Assembly (NCBI GenBank): GCA_011037195.1 | Contig: JAAEAF010003411.1 | Span: 1-64,000, forward strand | Direction: 5' to 3' | Source: Triatoma infestans | Taxonomy: Eukaryota > Arthropoda > Insecta > Hemiptera > Reduviidae | DNA: 64,000 nucleotides | Shown here: one piece after another, positions 11,345-21,984 of the stretch | Position numbering within the stretch: position 1 is the stretch's first letter | How the letters are laid out: each line of letters opens with the position of its first letter | Program-made: the position numbers and the translations under genes | The notes under the pieces: model-generated | Seen by the model: the letters and a program-made list of their open reading frames with translations, nothing else | Databases searched by the model: none | Told to the model about the DNA's origin: nothing

Positions 11345-11629
11345 CGTTTGTCAGACATGTGATAACACAGACTTGCACAGAGCAAATTCAGTTTACATAT
11401 TCAAGACACAAGAGTTAGGTTTACACACAAGAGTTAGGGGGTCACTGTTTTAGAATAAAAGTAAATTGTTTACTTCTGTTCACCTAATTCTTGTCATACA
11501 AATATTTAAAAAACACTTTAAAAAAATTATTCATTTGTATAATATAAAAAAGAGTTTACAAATATAATGTGTGTGAGAACTGAATTTGCTCTGTGTAAGT
11601 CTGTGTTATCACAATACCACTGACGTACG

Positions 11630-11667
11630 CATCCTGATGATGGGCGAACACCCGAAACCGGTCGATG
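11630..11667 (+). ncRNA. Hammerhead-ribozyme-like motif, best copy
   Basis: CATC, CTGATGA, T, GGG-CGAACA-CCC, GAAA, CCGGTC, GATG: the CUGAUGA and GAAA core boxes are exact. Stem I (CATC:GATG) and a 3-bp stem II pair. Stem III is the palindromic ACCGGU, so a dimeric form, as known from Penelope-like and newt-satellite hammerheads, would be needed. The unpaired base before stem II is noncanonical. Confidence 0.6.
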
Positions 11668-12129
11668 ACCACAAAATGAAGCAGGCTATCACGGAAAATG
11701 TCTCTGATGCTTTCCAGCTCTGCGGAACCAACCACCACAACAAATTGTAGAGTTTGCAAAGATTATAATTTAAATATTTTTATTTCATAATATTGAAGAA
11801 AATATTCAATTTAGCAACATTTAAAAGTGTTTATTACGAGAAAGAGTTAGGGGTCACCAGTTAACAATAAAATTAAATTCTTTACTTCTGTTCACCTGAT
11901 TCTACTTAACATAAATCTACTTTACAAAAAGCACTCTAAAAGAGAATCGTTTGCATAATATAATAGAGTTTACCAGATATATGGTTTTTTTAGTTCCCCA
12001 ACTCTAGCACTGAAACGGTTATTATCTGAACAATATGCTAAAGCAGTTAACTCAAAATCTAGAAAATTCAAATTGTCTGGTTCTAGTATTGAACCCACGA
12101 TTATAAAAAATGGTCAAAAATCATTAGAA

Positions 12130-12530
12130 TATGGCCACACAGAGTACAAGTTGGGTTTTTCCCTAACTCCTGTCGGATGGAGATCGAAAATTGAGATAGT
12201 CATGTCCAATCAGAGCTCTGAAACATGCTGCTGCATCTCTTCTTGGTAAAGTGGATGGTACGCGGTTTTCCTTATCCACTAATGTTGCCCAAGTTTTGTC
12301 CTGTGTCAGCTGCCTGTACAATCTTTCTGCGTTTTCATACTGTGTCTTTCTCACTAATTTTTTGCTGTATGAAAGGTAAGAGCTTTGCGAATTGGCTGTG
12401 TCTTTAGTGCTCCCTTTTTTTTCGCTAACTGGTCAGCTTTTTCATTTCCCAGAATTCCCCTACAATGGAAGGGGATCCCAATGGAGGGTAACTTCAATTC
12501 CTGAGCTTATTGAATTGTGTGTATGAGACG
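12130..12530 (-). pseudogene. LINE RNase H fragment
   Basis: The minus strand encodes a tail of an RNase H domain, which removes element RNA during reverse transcription. Visible are GILGNEKADQLAKKG (about 12425-12470), LVRKTQYENAERLYRQLTQD, and LPRRDAAACFRALIGHDYLN. The aspartate of EKAD would be the last catalytic acid. A frameshift separates the two halves. The LPR.xAxACFR.xxGH pattern matches the separate fragment at 35700-36000, so both probably come from one LINE family. No reverse transcriptase is attached. Confidence 0.75.
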
Positions 12531-12575
12531 ATGACTTTTATTTAGATCTGAGCAATCAGTGAACTAAATAGTGGT

Positions 12576-13029
12576 TGTGATGGATGCAAGAAACATATAA
12601 ATATATTAATTTTTAAATAAATCTAAATTATCAAAATATGTGACATACTCTTGCAAAAGAACAAGCCCAGGTATACAAGTCCAGTTACTGGTACAGTTAA
12701 AGAACAATTATGGCATTGTACTACCCCTTCTTCTCACGGGGGAGGAATTGAAGAAACAAAGAGAAGAGATATTTAAAGACAGACTAGTGCTACAAATCAA
12801 GGTGGAAACATCGAAACACTATTTCAGGAATCGCTCTCTAAATATCTGTGCCAATATCAAATAACTTGTAGTTATTATTTCAAAGATTATATTTAATTGT
12901 TATCAGTGGCGACTTCTTAATTATTCTCAATACTTCTATCTCTTAACCGTATATACATACAAGCCCTTTTCGCTAAGACACTCATGCCACAAGCTACCTA
13001 CCTACACACATCCACACAAAAACATTACA
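12576..13029 (+). repeat. Solo-LTR-like repeat E with 4-bp target duplication
   Basis: It starts TGTGATGGATGCAAGAAA and ends ACATTACA, so it has TG...CA ends, and it is flanked on both sides by TGGT (12572-12575 and 13030-13033). Other copies are at 18835-19370, 52174-52621, 54145-54872 and 55450-55931, sharing CTTGCAAAAGGAC, CAGGAATCGCTCTCT and AAGCCCTTTTCGCTAA. No internal coding region is attached. Confidence 0.7.
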
Positions 13030-13270
13030 TGGTCATGGCTTGAATTGCTGCCTTGGATTCTATTTAGGAACACCAATTTTTTATTACTTTACAAACTGCA
13101 GCTTTCTTACAATGAGAAGGATTGCTTTAACCTCCCCAACAAAGTTTGAAGCTACTTTTACCTATCGCATTATATAATATTGATTATGATTATGCTTTCT
13201 TATTTCATTGTAACTATTGCTATAACTTCTCTTTTTAGATAATGTATTGTTCTTTTTAAAAAAAAAACCT

Positions 13271-13300
13271 TTGATAATGGCATGTAGAATGCCGAAACGT
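13271..13300 (+). ncRNA. Hammerhead-like relic, third family
   Basis: TTGATAA, T, hairpin GGCAT-GTAGA-ATGCC, GAAACGTAAGG: a perfect 5-bp stem II and the GAAAC box, but the first box is TTGATAA instead of CTGANGA. It stands alone with no partner copy nearby. Confidence 0.4.
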
Positions 13301-14100
13301 AAGGAGAAGACAAAATGTTAAACATTAACATTTAAATAAAAAAAATTTTAAAGGCTGCAAACTGGTTCATAGTTTTTTATTATAAAAAACACAAAACATA
13401 AAGAACTAATATACAGCCTATATATAAAAAAAAACACATAACCAAGACTTTCTTATTTTGTGTGTGTTTTTTTTTTATCCCATTTTGGCTGAAATGTATA
13501 TTTCTTTTTGCATGACAAAAACTTGATAGGTTTGAAGAATGTAAATTTGCAAGTTTTAAATATTACCATTAAACTTAATTTGTATTAATGTAACTTTAAA
13601 GTAAAATATAACAACTTTGCAGGATAAAACATTTGATGTAACAGTGGAAATATATGCAAAGTTGAAAGGGAAATGTTGAAAGGAAATTAGTTTTAATTGC
13701 TTACATGGAATTTTTATTTTATTTTCGCACAATTGTAAAGGAAAACTATATTACTAGAGTTTAATAATTCTTGGGTTTTCTTTGTCAAAACAGATTTCAT
13801 AAGAGTTTCTACTATAGTATTAATTATAAAAAGTAATAGCAAGGAGATTGTCCTTCGCAGATTTTTTTTTATTTTCACCATAAACTGGCAAGATTCTCAA
13901 CGACAATATGTTGAAGATATAACAAGTAAAAACTGTGCAACAATAAAAAATAAAAAATGTTGCAAACATATTACATTTTACTTATTTTATACATTGCTCT
14001 TTCTATTGTGAAAAAAAAAAGTATTTAAAAGAAAAGGACAAGGAGAAAAGAAAAAACAAAAAACAAAAAATATGAGAAAAAAACTCATTGTGGTCTCTCT
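13301..14100. other. AT-rich stretch, no gene seen
   Basis: AT-rich with A runs at 14010-14070. No features were recognised. Confidence 0.55.
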
Positions 14101-14500
14101 GGTGAGCAGAATGGGTTATAAGCGATGCAGGAGAGGATGAAACTAGTCATGGAGTCACGGTGCTTTGTAATAAAAGAGCTGGGGGACAGTTGGGCTTGTT
14201 GGTCGGCCATTTTCCTACACAGTGCTTATTTCCTTCTCCAGCAGACAAAACAGTACTGGTGATATGGTGAAGAGTGCTGCATGGCCCGTACTCTTTCCAC
14301 ACCAACATCACCGGGTGTACTACTGAGTGGTAACTCGACAACAGCGGTATGCAGTGTGCCACTGTGCTGGAAATTCTCATGTTGGCTAACATCCAGCACC
14401 ACACACACACACACACAAAAGGACACACTCTTTTATAAATATATATATATATATATAAAGGTTCTTCAACAGATAAAAAGTCACACAGCTTAGTCTGCAA
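14100..14500. other. Unassigned less AT-rich block with CA and TA microsatellites
   Basis: It is visibly richer in GC than its neighbours between 14100 and 14400, then (CA)n at 14399-14417 and (TA)n at about 14439-14457. Conceptual proteins on both strands resemble nothing I know. It may be an unrecognised element or an untranslated exon. Confidence 0.4.
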
Positions 14501-14609
14501 GCTTTCCAAAAGGGTAGGCTATAATACTTAATACTATTAAGTCAACATAAATTCCTCGTTAATAAAGCCATTAAATTTCCATAAAAAAAAAAAAAAAAAA
14601 AACGCATTT

Positions 14610-15770
14610 CAACCAAAGCTCCAAATTTTATAACCAATAGAAATTATAGATTAAAAAGCATTACTAACAAATTGTATATTCTTAAGTGGCAAAATGTTGA
14701 CGTTAAAATTTTTTCACAACGTAATAAGGGGGCCAAGTTCCCACGTTCACGTTGGGAAATAAACAAATTAAGTTTTCTGTTCAAAATATTCTTTTTTACA
14801 AAATAAGCAATAGCTAGTATTGAAAACATAGGATGTAGGAAACGTTCACTCACATCTTTCTCTTCATGCAGTTATTATTAGAAGAAATTTTGGTCAAATT
14901 TATTTAGTGTTTAGTGACGTTAACATATGCGTTAATGATTTCGTATTCAACGCATACTTTAAGAGATACTTTGGTGCCGAGGCATGTTGGCATTGAAGGG
15001 AATGAGATGGCCGACGCCCTAGCCAAGATAGGCGCTAAGACCCCCCGCTTCTAGGGCTGGAACTTTTTTGTGGTGTCAGCGACCAGTTTCTTTTTTAGGA
15101 GGAACTTAGGAAGGAGGAGGAGACGAGGAGATCTCAACTCTGGTATTCCTTCCCCGGTTTGCGGCAGGCCAAGATTTGCTTGGGAAATTATAACCAACGG
15201 AGATCGGAAGCCTGCAGCGGATTGAGAAGCTCCGCATTCTTACGGGTTTCCTTCATGGGGTATTGCCGACTTAGAGGACACCTGGTGAAGCTGGGTTTGG
15301 AAAGTGATGCAGATTCTGTGGGGAACTGGAGGAAACTCCATTACATTACCTCACAGACAGCGAGGCTGCCACTCAGAGAAGATTCAAGAACCTGGGTAGC
15401 TACCAGGGGGATTTACCCTCTCTAGAGCAAGTCAGAGTATTGGGATTTCTCAGGGATCTTAACCTGATGGAGGTTTTGTAGAACGGATGTTTCAGAGAAG
15501 GACATCGGTTCGAGTGCTGTGGGCAATAGACTGCGGCACCCAGGGGGCATAGCACAATAGATCGAAAAAGGTCGCAGTGCATTGTGCCCACCCTTCAAAA
15601 AAAAAAAAGAAGATACTTTAATGAATACAATATAATAGAGACTATGCCACGACTTGGTCAGTTCCCACAGCAAAACTTTGCCACATAGAGTAAATCAACC
15701 CTAATATTTGTCACAAATTTCTACTCCGAAAATCAAATTTTTCCCAGAAAAATGTTTCAAATAAAAGTGG
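14610..15770 (+). repeat. Repeat family D, copy 2, split by a LINE
   Basis: 14610-14972 matches 5070-5330, and 15620-15770 continues the match to about 5420. The break is the LINE insertion at 14973-15610. Confidence 0.7.
14973..15610 (+). pseudogene. 5'-truncated LINE: RNase H end and C-terminal domain, with target duplication
   Basis: It begins inside the RNase H domain (VPRHVGIEGNEMADALAKIG, 14974-15035) and continues through a C-terminal region with GFLHGV, CRFCGELEETPLHYLT and SYQGDLPSLEQVRVLGFLRD before a stop near 15480. A non-coding tail and a poly-A run (15597-15608) follow. The flanks AGATACTTT (14964-14972 and 15611-15619) form a 9-bp target duplication. The frame is broken in several places. 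It inserted into repeat D and is therefore younger than that repeat. Confidence 0.8.
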
Positions 15771-16555
15771 TAAGAGGTATACGTATATCGGTCTAGTTAG
15801 CATTTCCAAATTTAAGGAAAATCGCTTAAGCCATTCCTTAGAAAATTGGTCGTTAAATCTGAATCAAAGATAACCAATCATTGTTTCGATTTCTGTAACT
15901 CAATATTACAAGAACTCGTTAAAAAATTTGTCTTCAACAATAACAGGAAAAACCGCTTAAGATGATGTTTCCCAATTACCAATAAACTTGTGAGAAGTTA
16001 TACAAGAGGGCTGAGTAAAAGGGGCACCGATCGATCACCTGGTTCAATTTAGAGAATGTTTTTATTTTCTATATAAAGTTATGCATTATTTTAAAAAAAT
16101 TCTTCTTTAATTTTGTGATCATTCTTTGCCCTAAAGAAATCATTTGTAGTTAGGTTAACATTAATGAAAACATGTTCGTTCAAATTTGTATCGTTTGTTT
16201 GGAAATTTGTTTATAGTTCATTAATGTCATGTGCAGAGGTTACTTGAATAATTTTATATGTACAGTATGTTGTAACCTTGAAACTAGCCACCAAAAGTTT
16301 TAAATCTCTCTGATATGTTATAAACGCCATTCTGGAAGCACCCTCTGAAACCGGCTAAATTTAGCACCTCCTAAGCGAGTGTTAAATATTCGGAAACTAC
16401 CGGAGTTATAGACAGTTGCTAATGAATTCTAAGAATTCTTAGAATAAAAAAAAAATGTACAAATTATTATTATCTAGTAAGTTAAGTCGAAAAATCATTT
16501 ATTATAATTACTTCTTCTATGATCTAGATGCATTTTCAGAACTGCGTGCTTAAGA
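15771..16555. other. Stretch with no recognised feature
   Basis: AT-rich, with no coding or element signature found. Confidence 0.5.
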
Positions 16556-17370
16556 AGAAGTCCCCCAAATATGGGGGATTTCTTATTCACAGCCGAGTAA
16601 GGAGACTCCTTTTGGCGTTGGTTTTTGGCGCCTCTATCGCCTACCCTTCGGGGTGCAAACAGCATCTGGCTCTCTAGGTTGGGGATAGCCTCTCCCTACC
16701 CATCCTGATCCTTTCCCCTTGCAGGGTTGCCTGCAAGTTACCTGGGTTACTGAAACCCCTATACTTGAGGCAATGGACAGGAATCAGTAGATAGACTCTC
16801 CATTCTAAGATGGAATCCATCGGGCATGCAATCAGTCACGCTAGCTCGTTAGAGTGGAAATACTGAACTACGAGCGCAAGCTACTTTCCGAGCCGAGGTA
16901 GGATTCGTAGTGGTCGTGGTTTAGTCAACAACTCCAAGGACTGCGGTCATAAGTTGAGCGGGAGGAGACTCGCAATATAAAATAAACCTCGGTGCCAGCC
17001 CAGTTTACCAGAGCCTGTTTAGAGTGTGCCTTCTCTAGCTTCTGGGAGTGAAGTGTGACCATAATGTGATCACTTTGCGTGCTGGTTGAGCGTATCTCAA
17101 CCTGCCCTTAAATGAGTCAAGCAGGGGTGTGCAGAGTATGGCACTTCTGCCATGGTCAGGTATTGCACTAACCGCTTTTCCAGGTGGTGGCATCCTTCTC
17201 TTGTTAAATGAATCCCGTTGCTTGCAACGGGGGACCGGTTAAGCCCAAAGAGGGTAGGTACGGTAATGAAGATCCCCCAAAGTACGATTGGAAACGGGGT
17301 TGCACGGGAATTTGCTTCTTCAAAATCGGAATCGTAGAAGCGCATAAGGCTCTCAAAAAAAAAAAAAATG
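16556..17370 (+). mobile_element. GC-rich non-coding retroposon with poly-A tail
   Basis: About 800 bp of clearly GC-richer sequence begins near GTCCCCCAAATATGGGGGAT (a short palindrome) and ends in a 13-A run at about 17356-17368. The base composition and tail suggest a LINE 5' UTR joined to a 3' UTR, i.e. an internally deleted non-autonomous LINE derivative. No domain is visible in any frame. The class is inferred only. Confidence 0.5.
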
Positions 17371-18834
17371 TTATAACCTCAGAAACAGAATACTAGAGAA
17401 ACGTATCAACAGTCTAAACCTACAGATAATGCCGAGTGGATTCGGAAGTAAAGGGCACTTTGAAGTTCGTGCACGACCGATGATGGCGCTGGAGAAAATC
17501 CTTCTTGATGTACACACGTTCGTATGAAATCATAAGAGAAAGTTTGCTTTTTCAGTAATGAAGGAAAATTTGGACACCAAGACAGTATTTTGCACTAGCA
17601 AAATGACTATGCGAGAAATCCATAAATACATATTATATATTCATAAATCTATTTATAAATATAATTATATTCATTCTCCAAGCTTGCGCAAAATTATTTC
17701 TCAAAAGCAGCTATGTTTATATATTCCAGTACGTACATAGTTGAAAAGTTAATTTTCTCCTGGGAAAACAGGAAATCAATGAAAATCTAGGTCCATTTCT
17801 TTTTATAGTTAAGAATTAATGATAAGTGAAGAAAAGACAAGTAAATCTGATGTTTTTTTTTTAACAAAAAAACAGCATTACAAAAGTGTCAGATTTTCTA
17901 AGCATTGAGACATTTTTATAAGAAAATAATTAACCAACACTATTGTTCAGTGAAAGAAAATAATAAATTCTGACTAATTATTAAATGTACTTTTTCACTT
18001 TCTCTTATTTTTAATTTATGTTAATTACTGGAGTAATTAGTTAGAAAATTAAATTATCTATATTTAGTAGTGACGATTCTCTTTTTCCTGCAGAAGCAAT
18101 CAACAGTTTGCATTGTATACTTCTTTAAGCGAAAGTTGTCACGCAACGTTTCCGTGCAAGTAATTTCTTGTTTCTCCTCATCAAATATTCGTTTAACAAC
18201 TTACACCTGCAACTACTGGTCGGCACGCGAGTCTAAATAATACCTTACCCTCGCCTTTTTTTTTCCATTTCATTTTAAGATAAATTACCTAATGTTTAAG
18301 ATAACTATATTTCCTTTTCAATTTTTTTTTTTTTTTTTTTTAATGCAGTATATACCCACACACACACACACACATTGCGTTTGTGCGTGAGTAATAAAAA
18401 CAAAACTACATATTAAATATTGCAAATGTACTAACCGAATCTCAACTTCCATTTTATTACATTATCAAATAAAGCGGTCATCAAACTACAATATAATATT
18501 ATGTACGATAAAAGAACGATAGTAAAATAACAAAACAAAACAAAAACATGCAGGCGGGCCAAAGTTAAGATGATCCTCAGTTTAATGAAAACAATACAAA
18601 TTAAAATAAATTTCAATTCAAATCAATCAAAATCAAAATCAATAAAAATTTTGGTAACTTAGTAATATCGATGTTTTCCGTTATACTATGATGATGACGA
18701 CGAAGTACCATGTTATTAATATGGCTACCATGTATCAATATGGCTACTTTAGTGGAAGAAGAAATACAAAAATAAATAGTTTTGAAAAATATTTTAAATG
18801 AAATAATTTTTGCAAAAATAATGTATTTTAGAGT
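17371..18834. other. AT-rich stretch, no gene seen
   Basis: It contains a poly-T run near 18323-18341 and (CA)n at 18356-18374. Nothing else was recognised. Confidence 0.55.
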
Positions 18835-19370
18835 CAGGTAGTATAATGTAAGGTCATTGTTGCTAGAGAGACAAAAGCACAGATGACGTTAGGAAAATAA
18901 CAATGCCACTTGGCCAACTGTTTCGTAAGAGAAAATCCCCCGTTAGAAGGGCATTCCTTCAAGACAGTCTGCATTCTGCTTTCAAAGCCAGGACACTTGC
19001 TTCAGGAATCGCTCTCTTAAACTCATACTAGTGGTAGAGATTTGCCTTTATTCTAGATCATTTATTAAGATGTAGTTTGTTGCAGACACCGAAGCAGAAC
19101 AGTTGTTTTTTTTTTCGCTCTCTTAGCATCAGTGCATATTAATAAGTTAATAATTTATTTGCAAATACTTGTAGTTATTATTTTGATAGAATATATTTAT
19201 TGTTAGCAATGGTGACTACTTTCTTATTTCTGATACTTCATTCTCTTAAACACATATACTTAAGAGCCCTTTTACAAAACCGCTCACGCCACAAGCTGCC
19301 AGCACACAAACACATCAACAAACCCAATCACATTTCACTAACATGGTTTCAACATGAATATATCGACACT
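18835..19370 (+). repeat. LTR-like repeat E, divergent copy
   Basis: It shares TTCAGGAATCGCTCTCT, AGACACCGAAGCAGAACA and the CACGCCACAAGCTGCC end with the other E copies. The 5' part resembles 55450-55620, not the TGTGATGG start, so two subfamilies exist. Confidence 0.6.
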
Positions 19371-20093
19371 GAATTGCAATATCTTTAAAATTTATTAGAA
19401 TCTAAATTAGGATAGGTACTTTATTTTATGTTCATTTTTATACTGATTTTTGTACGATTTGAGATGAAAATATAGGTTTTAATAGCTATTGTTTTACATC
19501 GATACGTTGGCATACGTAATCTAAATATATGATGAAATAACAATTGAACATATTTTAGTTTTATTATTTTAAAATTTTTATATTTTTATTCATCATTAAT
19601 CATCATCAACCCCTCTGATCCATTTCGTGTATATGTTTTTTGGAGTTAATTTCACTTTACCAAAAAACAGATGAGATGAAGAGATTTCTCTCTCGTAAGA
19701 TAGTATTATAGAGGGGTATGACGTCATATTTGTGATCAACATCGATACTACAAAATTATCAAAAGCGTCAGTATTTTTGTTTTCACTTTATGTTTTGTGT
19801 TTGTCCTACGTTGCAGACAACACTGTTCGTCACCAGGCAGAGAACTGTAGAAGCTTCTAAAAAAAAAAAACGTTGGACTCCAAAAAAAAATTATTAATAT
19901 TGAAAAACATTGTGCTGAAGTTAATTTTTAATTATGCTGAAGAATGCTATAATTAAGTCCTGACATTTTAAATCTTTGTAAATAAAATCAGTTAGTAATC
20001 ATGCAATTGCATATGGATAAAACAATGTAAAGTGTGTATTAAATTTAAAAGAGATTTTTGAATAATGATAAAATAAAGTATGGAAACACTTAC
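19371..20093. other. Probable intron sequence downstream of the receptor exon
   Basis: AT-rich, with no further element identified. It begins, in gene orientation, with the 5' splice site GTAAGTG at 20093-20087. Confidence 0.5.
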
Positions 20094-20246
20094 TTAGTCT
20101 GGAGAGTTTGAAAGCGTCGGCAGTGTTTATAACATCAACATAGGCCTGTAATTCGAATCTTCTATTGGTTACATTCTGATTATGCATGAGCATCGCGAAT
20201 TTGAATGCGGACTGTACTTCGTCTGTACCCTGTTCGAAAATAGCAC
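20094..20246 (-). CDS. Ionotropic glutamate receptor (AMPA/kainate-type), one internal exon
   Basis: The only host exon I can support. The minus strand encodes 51 residues starting (G)AIFEQGTDEVQSAFKFAM and ending ELQAYVDVINTADAFKLSRL. This is the beginning of the extracellular amino-terminal domain of an arthropod glutamate-gated channel subunit, a neuronal or neuromuscular membrane receptor. The exon is bounded by a polypyrimidine tract with CAG acceptor (20249-20247) and the donor GTAAGTG (20093-20087). It opens after the first base of a glycine codon and closes after the first base of the next codon (isoleucine expected), so both introns are phase 1. Length is 2+150+1 bases, with no stop or frameshift. 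The rest of the gene was not found. The family assignment is from remembered similarity. Confidence 0.85.
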
Positions 20247-21270
20247 CTGAAATTGAACAAAAAAAAAATAAAAAAATTATAATGAAATTAATTACTATTA
20301 CAGTTATCATTAAAAATAATCTGGAATGAAACACTCATAATCATAAGAGTTTCGCTTCGAGCAATTATAAAACATTGAATTTTTTTTATTCATTTAATTG
20401 GCTAAATATATAAATATATTTAGCTAAGAAGAATTATAGTTATTGGGTTTTAGAGATACAGTCTGCCTAAATGCAGTGTCGCTATCAACAGTTTTAACGG
20501 TTGATTAAAAAATGTTTGGAATAAATGTTACAAAATATATCCTAAGTTAGTGGAAAATCTTTAAAGGCAAAACACCAAAAACAATCAGAAAACATTCTGA
20601 AAACTGTTCCAGTAAACAGATTTTCTTCTTAAAATATAAAATTCTATACAAAACAATTTCTAGGAAAACGTTTCATAAAATAAAAATGACTTACACACTT
20701 TAGGAAAATTTTCATGGAATTCAAGTTTCGAGAAAAACGCCAAAAACATTAAATACCAATTTACTATTGCCTATTGAATTTGTAACAATTTTAATTGCTC
20801 ACAAATGGTGACATTTGGTTCTATACGATTCCAAACTACTAATTCAAATTAATAACTAATTTTTTCAATTTTTTATTGGCAGTAAGTTTTGCAAAACATT
20901 ATCTTAAAAAAAATTAAATTTCGTTAATAAATTTCGTAATTTACACAGACCAATTACAATTACAAGAACATTAATCAATACAACAATATTAAATAATTAA
21001 TTTGATTCATAATTAAGAAGAAAAGAAATTAAATCAAGATAATAAACATAAATAAAAGCTACAAATAATTAAATCTAATGCTATAATTTAAATGATTACT
21101 ATGTATGAATTTGAATAATTGATTAAATTGAATAAATAAAAAATGGATTAAATTTATTTTATGCAACTATGCATATGTTAAACAGTAAACACCACTTTGA
21201 AGACATTATTAATGAAATTTACAATTAGTTAAAACTATTTTACCATAATAATGAATAATAAACAAACAAA
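20247..21270. other. Probable intron sequence upstream of the receptor exon
   Basis: Very AT-rich sequence with no element signature, ending at repeat A. Confidence 0.5.
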
Positions 21271-21719
21271 AAAATCTGGTGTAATTAAAAAAACTGTAAT
21301 TAAAAAAGCACTTCCGGTCAACCGATTTTTTTCAAACTCCGAATTTCAATGACATATTTAATTCTAATTAATATTATTCAGATGATAGAATTATGTAATA
21401 AACTCAAACAGCACTTTAGAAGACTCGTATCCCCACCACTCTCCTTAAATGAATTTTCTCGGAGAAATGCTTTAAATAAAACTTGTAGCTCTTTGCATGT
21501 AGAGTTGACACAACAAGTTTTAAGAAAATCGTTGGAGCCATTTTTGAAAATCGCAAAAAAGTGAAAAAAAAAACATTCAGTAAAGTGGCACTTCCGGTTG
21601 AGAAATTTTGACAGGTAACCTATTGTCGGATCCCATGGTGATAACTAAACGGAATATCTAGTTTGAACTTTCTACGATTTTTTCGTTGTTGAGCTATGCT
21701 GTTAACATACATACATACA

Positions 21720-21781
<62 letters not shown>

Positions 21782-21870
21782 TTTCTAAAAACCACTTTTT
21801 TGGACTCAGGATACCACAAAACAGATATTTCCGGAGAAAACTCGATATCGAAAACGATTCCAATAATGAT
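21271..21870 (-). repeat. Family A repeat, reversed copy
   Basis: In reverse it aligns with 59469-60412: AAAATCTGGTGT at its left, GGCACTTCCGGTTGAG, GCTATGCTGTTAACATAC, and TATTTCCGGAGAAAACTCGA at its right. It contains a 60-bp (CA)n at 21720-21779 in the place where the other copies have GT/CA tracts. Confidence 0.75.
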
Positions 21871-21984
21871 AATAATATTTATAATACTAATAAAACTTAG
21901 AAAACTAAATGTAATTATGTATGTGTATGACAATTAGAAACTGGAATTTAAAGACATTATTAATGAAACTTACAAAACTAAATA

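Larger units (their letters stand above)
10955..12095 (-). mobile_element. Palindromic Penelope-like repeat, copy 2, with outer inverted flanks
   Basis: 11090-11990 mirrors 7160-8060. In addition, 10955-11090 and 11975-12095 are inverted repeats of each other (both carry a version of TAGTTCTAGTATTG and TTTTGAGTTAACTG). The outer arms therefore enclose the ribozyme-bearing core. The spacer orientation (GTTTACTTCTGTTCACCT) confirms that copy 2 is reversed relative to copy 1. No protein is encoded. Copy 2 carries the best-preserved hammerhead-like motif of the window. Confidence 0.6.

Noticed and set aside
12000..12130. Possible protein frame (LSEQYAKAVNSKSRKFKLSG)
   Set aside because: Short, in an inverted-repeat flank whose mirror copy at 10955-11090 has stops in the same frame.
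18431..18616. Minus-strand hydrophobic frame
   Set aside because: AT-rich sequence produces such runs by chance; no splice sites, no homologue recognised.
21720..21779. CRISPR-like or satellite array
   Set aside because: It is a simple (CA)n microsatellite inside repeat A; the genome is eukaryotic.
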